From contig JAEZSE010000031.1 of the NCBI GenBank assembly GCA_023421955.1, forward strand, positions 1-64,000: 64,000 nucleotides of DNA, in the 5' to 3' direction. Source of the DNA: Bacillota bacterium (GTDB lineage: Bacteria > Bacillota > Clostridia > Christensenellales > UMGS416). The notes below the pieces were generated by a model that was not told the DNA's origin, did no database searches, and saw only the letters and a program-made list of their open reading frames with translations. The translations under genes were made by a program, and so were the position numbers. This document shows positions 41,890-49,505 of this stretch, piece by piece. Within the stretch, counting starts at the first letter, position 1. Every line of letters starts with the position of its first letter.

Positions 41890-42189
41890 ATGGACTGGAA
41901 GCTTGCTGCCGTGGCGTTTGGCACGCTTTTGTTAGCCGAACTGGGCGACAAGACGCAGCTGGCCGTGTTTACTCTTGCCGCTGGCAACAGTAAGCCATGG
42001 CCTGTATTCATCGGGGCGTCAACCGCCCTGATTGTGGTCACGTTCCTTGGCGCGTTTTTCGGCGGCATGATTACAAAATACATCCCCGCCGATGTATTAA
42101 AGCTGATTACCGGTGTATTATTCGTAGTAATCGGCGCTTTTACGGTCTATGAGGCGATGCCACTATTTATGAAAACCTTTTTCAAATAA
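41890..42189 (+). CDS. Short GDT1/TMEM165 (UPF0016) family protein
   Basis: 99 residues with three membrane helices and the family motif ELGDKTQL near residues 18-25. Full-length members have two such halves (about 200 residues) and move manganese or calcium; this half-size form would need to dimerise. GGAGCGAG precedes the ATG. 14 bp before the RACE gene, so co-transcribed. Confidence 0.88.
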   Translation: MDWKLAAVAFGTLLLAELGDKTQLAVFTLAAGNSKPWPVFIGASTALIVVTFLGAFFGGMITKYIPADVLKLITGVLFVVIGAFTVYEAMPLFMKTFFK

Positions 42190-42203
42190 CCCCGGAGGCA
42201 CCA

Positions 42204-43955
42204 ATGAGGATCACAGTAAATGGCAAACCTGTCCAGGCAGAGGTTACGCAAGGCGTTACGCTTTACTCATTGCTCACATCGCTGGGTTTTCACTTGAACG
42301 CTCCCTGCGGCGGCGGCGGCCGATGCGGCAAGTGCCGCGTCGTAATTGCCAATGCACCGGCACCAACAGCATCAGACCTACGATTGATCAACAATGAGGA
42401 TTTGCAAGCCGGTGTGCGCCTGGCTTGCGCAACGGCACCCCTTGAAGGTATGGACATCCGGCTTGAGCAAACCGGAAAGGGCGTGGCCCTTATTGCCACA
42501 GAAGGCCATTCGGTGCAATACCCGTTTCATCCCCAAGTGACCGTAACAACAGCCAAACTGACTGAGCCAGGTCTTAACGACCAGCGGGCTGACCTGGACC
42601 GGTTGGCGGACGCACTGGGAATCGACAGTCTCACAGCTTCTCCCGATGTGCTGAAGGATTTGCCCAACACACTGAGGCAGAATGGCTGGGCGATTGCATC
42701 GGCAATTCGGGTTCAGGGGCAAACATTAATCGGCCTGAACCCGAAGAAGCTCTACGGCGCGGTTGTAGACGTTGGCACGACAACGTTGGCGGGTTATCTG
42801 GTTGATCTTGCCACCGGTGAGGAAGTTGCGGTCACCTCAGCCATGAACCCTCAGAAAGCCTGGGGTGACGACGTGATCACCCGTGCAGACCACGCCAAAG
42901 CCGGAGGGCTGGGGGTGCTTCAAGCTGCGGTGACCAGGGAGATTGATGGCATGATCGGCCAGCTATGTCTGGCAGCAAAAGCAGACCGATACGATGTGGC
43001 GCACATGGTGGTGGCCGGCAACACCGTGATGATGCACCTGTTTGCCGGTGTATCTCCGGAGCACATCGCACAGGCACCTTTCACCCCGGCGTTCACGGCG
43101 GCAATGGAACTGCCGGCAAGCGTGCTGGGTCTCAATCTGCATCCCAATGCGGCATTCTCGATGTTGCCCTGCGTGTCCGGTTATATTGGTGCTGACACCG
43201 TGGCCGGTTTGCTGGCGGCAGGCATGAATGAGCAATCTGAACCGACGCTTCTGATTGACATCGGCACCAATGGTGAAATCGCACTTGCCGCCGGTGGCAG
43301 GCTCTACGCTTGCTCCACCGCCGCGGGCCCTGCCTTTGAAGGTGCGCACATTCGCTGCGGCATGGGCAGCATAGCTGGCGCCATCAACACCGCCGTGGTG
43401 GATGGTGGCATCCGTTTCACCACCATCGGCGGTGAACCGGCTCGCGGCATTTGCGGCTCCGGGCTGCTGGACCTGGTGGCTGGCCTGCTGGATGCCGGCG
43501 TGATTGACGAAACCGGCCGGCTGGAGCGTGGCAGTGCACCGGACTGGGCTTCCTTTGATGAGGAAGGAATTGTGATTGATCTCGCATCGGGTGTGAAACT
43601 AACAGCCCGAGATGTCCGCGAGGTGCAGCTGGCAAAGGCCGCTGTAGCGGCGGGCATCGACGTGCTGCTTGCCGAAGCCGGAGCTGATATAGAAGTTGTG
43701 AAAACTGTTTATCTGGCAGGAGGATTTGGCAGTTATCTGAACAAGCGGTCAGCCGGGCGGATCGGCTTGATCCCACCGGCACTGGCAGACAGAGCAGTGG
43801 CAATCGGCAACAGCTCAGGAGCAGGTGCAAAGGCGGCGCTGCTCTCCATAGAGGCGATGGAGGAAGCAAAACGGATCGCAACGACAATCCGATATATTGA
43901 GCTGTCGGCAAGGGAGGATTTTCAGCAGGCGTTTGTAGAGAAAATGCTATTCTAG
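42204..43955 (+). CDS. Ferredoxin-ASKHA protein, RACE/corrinoid-activator type (DUF4445)
   Basis: 583 residues. The N-terminal 2Fe-2S domain has CGGGGRCGKC and a later Cys (RLACAT), residues 33-75. A linker leads to an ASKHA ATPase-like domain (GAVVDVGTTTLAGYLVDLAT; LLIDIGTNGEIALAAGGRLY; GSGLLDLVAGLLDAG; VYLAGGFGSYLNKRSAGRIG). Such proteins reduce inactive Co(II) corrinoids at ATP cost to reactivate methyltransferases. No corrinoid protein or methyltransferase lies in the window. GGAGG precedes the ATG. Confidence 0.92.
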   Translation: MRITVNGKPVQAEVTQGVTLYSLLTSLGFHLNAPCGGGGRCGKCRVVIANAPAPTASDLRLINNEDLQAGVRLACATAPLEGMDIRLEQTGKGVALIATEGHSVQYPFHPQVTVTTAKLTEPGLNDQRADLDRLADALGIDSLTASPDVLKDLPNTLRQNGWAIASAIRVQGQTLIGLNPKKLYGAVVDVGTTTLAGYLVDLATGEEVAVTSAMNPQKAWGDDVITRADHAKAGGLGVLQAAVTREIDGMIGQLCLAAKADRYDVAHMVVAGNTVMMHLFAGVSPEHIAQAPFTPAFTAAMELPASVLGLNLHPNAAFSMLPCVSGYIGADTVAGLLAAGMNEQSEPTLLIDIGTNGEIALAAGGRLYACSTAAGPAFEGAHIRCGMGSIAGAINTAVVDGGIRFTTIGGEPARGICGSGLLDLVAGLLDAGVIDETGRLERGSAPDWASFDEEGIVIDLASGVKLTARDVREVQLAKAAVAAGIDVLLAEAGADIEVVKTVYLAGGFGSYLNKRSAGRIGLIPPALADRAVAIGNSSGAGAKAALLSIEAMEEAKRIATTIRYIELSAREDFQQAFVEKMLF

Positions 43956-43975
43956 AGGTTCCCCTGTTTAACACA

Positions 43976-44009
43976 AAACGGCAATCCCTTTGAGGATTGC
44001 CGTTTGTTT
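43976..44009. terminator. Bidirectional terminator
   Basis: Perfect 12-bp stem AAACGGCAATCC with GGATTGCCGTTT; TTTGTTT follows on the plus strand and TTTTGTG on the minus strand. Closes the RACE gene and the DUF4340 gene. Confidence 0.92.
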
Positions 44010-44024
44010 ATGATTGTAACTTTC

Positions 44025-45464
44025 TCAGTTTGCAGGTACGGTTAGTTCACCGGCTTTCAGAAGTTTCAGGTCATCGGCGACTTTCTGCACCTTCTCCTTC
44101 TTGATCAAGAAGTGCGTGTCACCGTCCATCCGCACGGCGAGAAAGTCTTCGTCGTATGCCATGAACTCAATCTTGATCTCCCTGGGGTCGGCGTTCCTCG
44201 TGTAGGTCAGTACAGCAACCGGGGTTCCGGTGGGTACCCACCCTTCTTTGACCATACTGTGTGTCTGCAACCCGATGCAGGTCTGATAAAAGTAGCGGGC
44301 AACCTTGTCATCCACTGGCTTACCATTGACTGTGAAAACCTGGTCGTAAGTCTTTTTACCGTTGCCGTCCAGTTTCTCCTTGCCGTTACTGTCCAACGCA
44401 ACCTTTTGCTCAATGTCCATCTTGCCATTTACGCCCAAGCCGTCAAACTCCACTCCGATAGCAGATGCGATGTTCACCAGCAGGATCATCTTGTCCATGA
44501 GCTTATAAGGAGTGGTCTTGGTGAAGTCCAGCAGGCTGGTGGACATCGTGTACACAGTATTACTGTTGCCAAACTTCACGTAGGTGTTGTAATCATCCTT
44601 CTTCTTGCCGAACAGCAACTGGTCTGTCTTGCCGGCGCCACTGACTGTCAGCTCATACTCCGGTTTGTCCAGCCCATATTGGGCCAGATCTTTGGCGTCG
44701 CCAACCTCCACCGAATTCATTGTAATGCCCAGAATGGTTTGCAAATACGTGTTCAGCGCTTCCGAATCCACCGAACGTTTCCAGGGCTTCACAATCCTCC
44801 ACGGCGATAAAGAAACATCCTTCTCGCTTGTCTGGTTCGTGACCTCAAGCATCGGCTCGCCATTTTTCATCACGGTGACAGTTTCAATTTCTTCCTGGGT
44901 GAGCTGGATCTTCTGAATGTTCAGCATGTTATCCGGTGTTTTGAGGAAGGAGCCTCCCACATTCATCCAGACAGTATAAACCTTGTCGCCGCCTTCCAGC
45001 ATGATGTAATAGCTGTTGCCGGCCGGAGACATGTCTCCGATTAAAAACACATTGGTCTTGCCGTCCACATATTTAGCTGTGACGGTGGCCTGCGGCTTGT
45101 CCAGCCCATACACGCTAAGATCCTTGGGGTTCTGCTCAATGATGCGCTCGCCGGTGACAAAGGCGGCATTGTAAACCAGGCTGCCGATTGTGGTCTGGTT
45201 GAAGTCACTGCTCTCCATGCCCTTCACGACATACTTGTCGCCTGATTTCAGCACCGTATAGGGCGCGGTGATGTTGTTCTTGATTGTAACCTCTTTAACC
45301 TGGTCAGACGTATAGTTGCTCAATTGCAGCAACGCCGGGTCTTCGGTGGGAGCTGGCGTGGCCGTGGGTTCGGCCGGTGGCTGATAGTTGGTTGCAAACA
45401 CCACACCGGCTACCACCACGAGAAGTACCGCACCCAGTATGATCAGATTTCGTTTCATTTTCAT
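44025..45464 (-). CDS. DUF4340 family membrane-anchored protein
   Basis: 479 residues. One N-terminal membrane helix (LIILGAVLLVVVAGVVFATN), a Thr/Pro linker, then repeated modules with LSVYGLDKPQATVTAKYVDG and LAQYGLDKPEYELTVSGAGK, the DUF4340 hallmark. It faces the outside of the membrane. Last gene of the Gld-like ABC operon, 25 bp after the GldG-like gene. Function unknown; DUF4340 proteins are regular partners of such transporters. Confidence 0.9.
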   Translation of the reverse strand: MKMKRNLIILGAVLLVVVAGVVFATNYQPPAEPTATPAPTEDPALLQLSNYTSDQVKEVTIKNNITAPYTVLKSGDKYVVKGMESSDFNQTTIGSLVYNAAFVTGERIIEQNPKDLSVYGLDKPQATVTAKYVDGKTNVFLIGDMSPAGNSYYIMLEGGDKVYTVWMNVGGSFLKTPDNMLNIQKIQLTQEEIETVTVMKNGEPMLEVTNQTSEKDVSLSPWRIVKPWKRSVDSEALNTYLQTILGITMNSVEVGDAKDLAQYGLDKPEYELTVSGAGKTDQLLFGKKKDDYNTYVKFGNSNTVYTMSTSLLDFTKTTPYKLMDKMILLVNIASAIGVEFDGLGVNGKMDIEQKVALDSNGKEKLDGNGKKTYDQVFTVNGKPVDDKVARYFYQTCIGLQTHSMVKEGWVPTGTPVAVLTYTRNADPREIKIEFMAYDEDFLAVRMDGDTHFLIKKEKVQKVADDLKLLKAGELTVPAN

Positions 45465-45489
45465 ATTGCCAAGCGTCCTTCCCTATGGC

Positions 45490-46953
45490 TTACAGATGCT
45501 TGCGCCGGACGTGAACCACAATGCCGGCAATCAGCATCAGCACGGGCACCAGCAGGATCGACACGGCCAGGATCATCCAGAACTCGAAAGCATTGCTGAT
45601 CCTCATCACAGAATCGGCAACCGTCTTCGGGCGCACATAGATGTCCTTTTCAGCATTTCGCATCCAGGAAGCACTGTCCATAAACAGGTTCATGTTGCTG
45701 CTGAAGTTATTGAGGTTGGAGGTCGTCGCAAATTCGGTGTTGTAGGAGACAATGAACCGCACGCTGTCGGCGGCGTCTGTGCCCACGGTCTTTTCCACTG
45801 CGGCCATCAGCGTAAACTCACCGGTCTCGTCTTCCGGTTTCTGCTCCATATCCTCATTGGTGGTCGTTTCATCGACAACCTTCAAATATGCGTCTTTGGA
45901 ACTTTTCAGCAATGCCGTGATGGTCATCGAGCTTTCCGGCGCCACGTCCGGCAGATCAAGAGCACCGGAGTTGGGCATGATCACCGGCACGCTGCCGCCA
46001 CCCACGCCTTTGGTCACCTCATGGGTTTGGATGATTGGCACCAACACACTGGGGTATTGGGAACTATACATATTGCCAAGGTTTGTTTCCACCACAAGCC
46101 CTTTTTTGAGGCTAATGTCATACAGCTTCAGCAAGGACATCAGGTTGGGCATCTTTTCCGCATTGGTCTTCAGCGGATCAAACAGGAAATAGAACCGCCC
46201 GCCCTTTTCCATCAATGGCTTGAGCAGATCGCGCTCCTCATCGGAAATGTCGGACTGGGGGTTGAAGAACATGATGATATCGCCGGCCTTGATCTTGTCA
46301 GGCGTTTGGGCGATGTTCACAGACTCGAGATTGTAGTTCTGGTCAGACATAAAGGCGTTGATGTTCCCCAGATTGCCAATGGTCAGCTCGCCATGGCCCT
46401 GCACCACATAAGCAGACGGCATATAGCCCAGCTCAATGTAATTCATGGCATTTGCAACAGCGCCTTCCACCTTGATCTGCGCAATGTAGTTTCTTTGTGA
46501 GGCCTCATCATAGCCGTATTCAAACTGGGCATATTGATCCAGGATGCGCACCAGTTTGTTTTCCGCATCGGTAACAATGATGGACCCGGCGGCGATTGTC
46601 TCGCCTTCCTTCTGGAACTTCTTCACAAAACCGGGGTTGCGCTCAGGGTCCACGTTTTCCACGGTGACATGGCCGGAAAGACCCTTGAACTTGTTGATGA
46701 TCTCAACCACGTCAGCGTTCTCAGAACCTTCCACATACAGCGTGTAGATGCGTACATCCTTGGTCAGTGCGGCCACCGTTTTCTTGGTGGTGTCTGACAG
46801 GGAGTACTTCTTGTTCTGCGTGGTATCGATCTTCAAATCGAATTTCTGGTCCATTGCTGAAAGGCCAATGTTCAGCAATATAATCAGGGCAATCCCGAAC
46901 AGAGTGACCAGCAGGGCGTATCCGCCATATCTGAGTTTCGTATTGATCTTCAT
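45490..46953 (-). CDS. GldG-like ABC transporter auxiliary protein
   Basis: 487 residues. Membrane helices near the N- (YALLVTLFGIALIILLNIGL) and C-terminus (FWMILAVSILLVPVLMLIAG) flank an extracellular domain with the GldG-type GQGE-like motif, here VVQGHGELTIGNLGN, and IIMFFNPQSDISDEERDLL. The C-terminal VRRKHL is typical. ATG at 46953 lies one base after the permease stop, with GGAGA in the preceding gene. Confidence 0.9.
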   Translation of the reverse strand: MKINTKLRYGGYALLVTLFGIALIILLNIGLSAMDQKFDLKIDTTQNKKYSLSDTTKKTVAALTKDVRIYTLYVEGSENADVVEIINKFKGLSGHVTVENVDPERNPGFVKKFQKEGETIAAGSIIVTDAENKLVRILDQYAQFEYGYDEASQRNYIAQIKVEGAVANAMNYIELGYMPSAYVVQGHGELTIGNLGNINAFMSDQNYNLESVNIAQTPDKIKAGDIIMFFNPQSDISDEERDLLKPLMEKGGRFYFLFDPLKTNAEKMPNLMSLLKLYDISLKKGLVVETNLGNMYSSQYPSVLVPIIQTHEVTKGVGGGSVPVIMPNSGALDLPDVAPESSMTITALLKSSKDAYLKVVDETTTNEDMEQKPEDETGEFTLMAAVEKTVGTDAADSVRFIVSYNTEFATTSNLNNFSSNMNLFMDSASWMRNAEKDIYVRPKTVADSVMRISNAFEFWMILAVSILLVPVLMLIAGIVVHVRRKHL

Positions 46954-46954
46954 C

Positions 46955-47701
46955 TTATCTCCATCTCCTGCTCTCAATTGTGCGTATCGTCAGGAAGACA
47001 AACACAGCTGCAAAGCTCAAGTAATAGAAGACGTCGGTCACACTGAACAAGCCTTTAGAAAACGGTGTGAAGCGGTTATAAACCGACAGCCATTCCAAAA
47101 CATCGATCAGCCTGTCTGCAATCCACTGCAGGAAACCAATTTGAATGGATCCTACCAAAGATGTCAGCAGATCCAGCAAGTTGCTGCCCAGCCAGATTGC
47201 GAACAACACGCCAAGTGTGACAAATGCGGAGACGATCTGGTTTTCACCAAGCGCTGAGATGAACACACCCACTGCGATCAGCGCGGCACCCAGGAATAGA
47301 TATCCAAGATAACCGGAAAAGATCTCCGAGATCGAAGGGTTACCATAGATGAACAGGATCACTGGATACATAAAGGTGATCACAAGTGTAATCACAAAAA
47401 CCGTCAATGCCGCGAAATATTTCCCCATGACGATGGATGAGATCGATGCCGGTGAGGTAAGCAGCAACTGATCGGTCTTGTTTTTACGCTCTTCGCTCAA
47501 AAGGCGCATGGTTAAGATGGGCACAACAATCATAAACAGGAAAGTCATGTTGCCAAGCATGCCATTGAAGTTGGCTGATCCGGCCCATGTGTTATTCATC
47601 GTAAATACGATCCCTGCCAACAGGGCGAATATCCCGATGAAAATATAGGCGATCGGGGAATAAAAATACCCCTGAAGCTCTCTTTTGTAGATCGCGAGCA
47701 T
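46955..47701 (-). CDS. ABC-2 type permease (GldF-like)
   Basis: 248 residues with six membrane segments; starts AIYKRELQGYFYSPIAYIFI, the usual beginning of GldF-type permeases, and has VPILTMRLLSEERKNKTDQL. It pairs with the ATPase five bp upstream and with the GldG-like protein. Confidence 0.92.
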   Translation of the reverse strand: MLAIYKRELQGYFYSPIAYIFIGIFALLAGIVFTMNNTWAGSANFNGMLGNMTFLFMIVVPILTMRLLSEERKNKTDQLLLTSPASISSIVMGKYFAALTVFVITLVITFMYPVILFIYGNPSISEIFSGYLGYLFLGAALIAVGVFISALGENQIVSAFVTLGVLFAIWLGSNLLDLLTSLVGSIQIGFLQWIADRLIDVLEWLSVYNRFTPFSKGLFSVTDVFYYLSFAAVFVFLTIRTIESRRWR

Positions 47702-47706
47702 CTCTC

Positions 47707-48651
47707 TTAACCCTCCTTGTCGACAGTCGTCAGTTGCATGAAGATATCTTCAAGCGAGACGTCCATCGGTTTCATCAAGAGAATGTTCTTTCCGGATCTG
47801 CTGACGATATTGCCCAGCGGCTTTCGAATGTCAGATCTCTTGTTTGTTTCAATCAGGTAATCCAAGGAATCCGGCTCTTTTACACCGATCTCTTCCACAA
47901 AGGAAACGCCTTCCAATTCTCGGATGGCCTTTTGCATCGCCTTGTCCGCACCGCTGATGCGCACCTGCAGCCTGGACATGTCGCCCACAGAACGGGCCAG
48001 GTTGGCCATGGTGTCCTGCGCAACGATCTCACCTTTGTCAATGATGACCACGCGCTCGCACACATCCTCCACTTCCTTGAGGATGTGGGAGCTCAGGATC
48101 ACCGTGTGCTGCTTGCCCAGCGCGATGATCAGATTACGGATCTCAATGATCTGGCGGGGGTCAAGGCCCACGGTGGGCTCGTCAAGGATCAGCACTTTGG
48201 GGTTGCCGATCAAAGCCTGCGCAAAACCGACGCGCTGCTTGTAGCCCTTGGAAAGGTTCTTGATCAGGCGCTTGCGCATATCGGTGACCTTCATCGTGTG
48301 GCACACATCGGCGATGTGGGCTGCGCGCTGCTTGGACGGCACATCCTTGATCTGGCAGCAAAAACGCAGATATTCGTCGACTGTCATGTCCATGTAAACA
48401 GGAGGTTGCTCGGGCAGGTAGCCGATGCGCTTTTTGACCTCATAGGGCTCGGCCAGGATATCATGGCCGTCCACCGAGGCACTGCCCTCATTGGATGAAA
48501 TGTAACCGGTGATGATGTTCATCGTGGTGGACTTGCCGGCGCCGTTGCGGCCGAGGAACCCCACGACTTCGCCTTCCTTCACCTCGAAGGATACGTTTTT
48601 CACGGCGAATTTAGAGCCATAGCGCTTGGTGATGTTGTCGACTTTTATCAT
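47707..48651 (-). CDS. ABC transporter ATP-binding protein (GldA-like)
   Basis: 314 residues from MIKVDNITKRYGSKFAVKNV. Walker A GRNGAGKST near residues 38-46, signature NLSKGYKQRVG, Walker B VLILDEPTVGLDP, H-loop ILSSHIL. A C-terminal domain of about 90 residues is typical for ABC-2 partners. The start at 48651 is preferred to an in-frame ATG at 48717 that lacks family similarity; AGGAGG lies about 12 bases upstream. Confidence 0.92.
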   Translation of the reverse strand: MIKVDNITKRYGSKFAVKNVSFEVKEGEVVGFLGRNGAGKSTTMNIITGYISSNEGSASVDGHDILAEPYEVKKRIGYLPEQPPVYMDMTVDEYLRFCCQIKDVPSKQRAAHIADVCHTMKVTDMRKRLIKNLSKGYKQRVGFAQALIGNPKVLILDEPTVGLDPRQIIEIRNLIIALGKQHTVILSSHILKEVEDVCERVVIIDKGEIVAQDTMANLARSVGDMSRLQVRISGADKAMQKAIRELEGVSFVEEIGVKEPDSLDYLIETNKRSDIRKPLGNIVSRSGKNILLMKPMDVSLEDIFMQLTTVDKEG

Positions 48652-48747
48652 TTCACCAGACTCCCTCCTTAATGACTTCACTATTCTAGCAAAAAAACTC
48701 CATATTTGTGTAAACAATTTATGAATAGGTCTGTTTGTTTGGATATC

Positions 48748-49269
48748 TTAATCAAAGATTTTACGCCTCTTTTCAAGTGCCAGTAGCAATGGCATGCCCA
48801 GTAAATAACAAACCACCAACTGCCCACCAGCCACCGACAGCATGCTCACTATGAGCGGCAGTTGTAGGATATAGTGCAGCATCAACCCCACCACAACGGC
48901 GTTGATCACCACCGGCGGCAGCGGCACTAGCCATTTGCTGCGCCGGAGCAACCAGGAGCAACCTGCTGCTGCCAGAGTGGCAAGGCTACCGAACACGATA
49001 TCAGCCCACCCAAGGCTAACGCCTGCCACTGTGCCGGCAATGTTGCTGATCAGGCAGCCCACAAACAAACCTGGAATGGCTGCAGGCGTGAAATAGGGCA
49101 GCACAGTGAGAGCCTCCGAAAACCGGAACTGCACCCCGCCGAAACTGACCGCCCCCCAGGGAGTGAGAGTCGCCAGGATTACCAACACACTGTAAAGAGC
49201 GGCAATCACTGCCGCTTGCACCAAGAAACGAGTATTGAGTTTCATGAAGCTTACCGCGAGCGCAATCAA
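48748..49269 (-). CDS. queT: Queuosine precursor transporter QueT
   Basis: 173 residues with five to six membrane helices; LVQAAVIAALYSVLVILATL followed by FGGVQFRFSEALTVLPYFTP is the QueT signature. It should import a queuine precursor such as preQ1. The preQ1-I riboswitch directly upstream supports this strongly. The TTG at 49269 lies eight bases after GGAAGGA within the riboswitch; the ATG at 49245 has no binding site. Confidence 0.93.
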   Translation of the reverse strand: MIALAVSFMKLNTRFLVQAAVIAALYSVLVILATLTPWGAVSFGGVQFRFSEALTVLPYFTPAAIPGLFVGCLISNIAGTVAGVSLGWADIVFGSLATLAAAGCSWLLRRSKWLVPLPPVVINAVVVGLMLHYILQLPLIVSMLSVAGGQLVVCYLLGMPLLLALEKRRKIFD

Positions 49270-49281
49270 TGCGCCCGTCCT

Positions 49282-49322
49282 TCCTTAGTTTTGTTTTAGG
49301 ACAGGATGGTTTCGAACTGTCC
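49282..49322 (-). promoter_or_regulatory. PreQ1-I riboswitch
   Basis: Minus-strand RNA: P1 is GGACAG (49317-49322) with CTGTCC (49299-49304), loop TTCGAAACCATC, then the A-rich tail TAAAACAAAACTAAGGA that makes the pseudoknot. The ribosome binding site GGAAGGA is in the tail, so preQ1 should block translation of queT. Confidence 0.85.
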
Positions 49323-49324
49323 GC

Positions 49325-49354
49325 CATTGCGGTTTGTCGAAAATTACCGCAATG
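49325..49354 (-). other. 5' hairpin in the queT leader
   Basis: Perfect 9-bp stem CATTGCGGT with ACCGCAATG, placed between the promoter and the riboswitch at the expected 5' end of the transcript. Possibly a stabilising structure. Confidence 0.6.
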
Positions 49355-49362
49355 ACTTGGGC

Positions 49363-49391
49363 ATTATAGCACCGGCTGGCCGGATTGGCAA
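49363..49391 (-). promoter_or_regulatory. SigmaA promoter of queT
   Basis: Minus strand TTGCCA (49386-49391), 17-bp spacer, TATAAT (49363-49368). Confidence 0.82.
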
Positions 49392-49442
49392 TCATCGCAT
49401 ATTTTTCACAGCAAAAGCCCGCGATATGCGGTTCCCGCATAT

Positions 49443-49471
49443 TTGCCAGCAAGTTTGAAATGAGGTAAAAT
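49443..49471 (+). promoter_or_regulatory. SigmaA promoter of the ABC exporter gene
   Basis: TTGCCA, 17-bp spacer, TAAAAT, 35 bp before the ATG at 49506. Confidence 0.75.
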
Positions 49472-49505
49472 AGCAACGTTTGCAATTTCTATCTTTTGGA
49501 GCTGC

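Noticed and set aside
45388..46500. 370-codon plus-strand frame opposite the GldG-like gene
   Set aside because: Shadow of a clear membrane-protein gene; His-rich translation typical of antisense reading.
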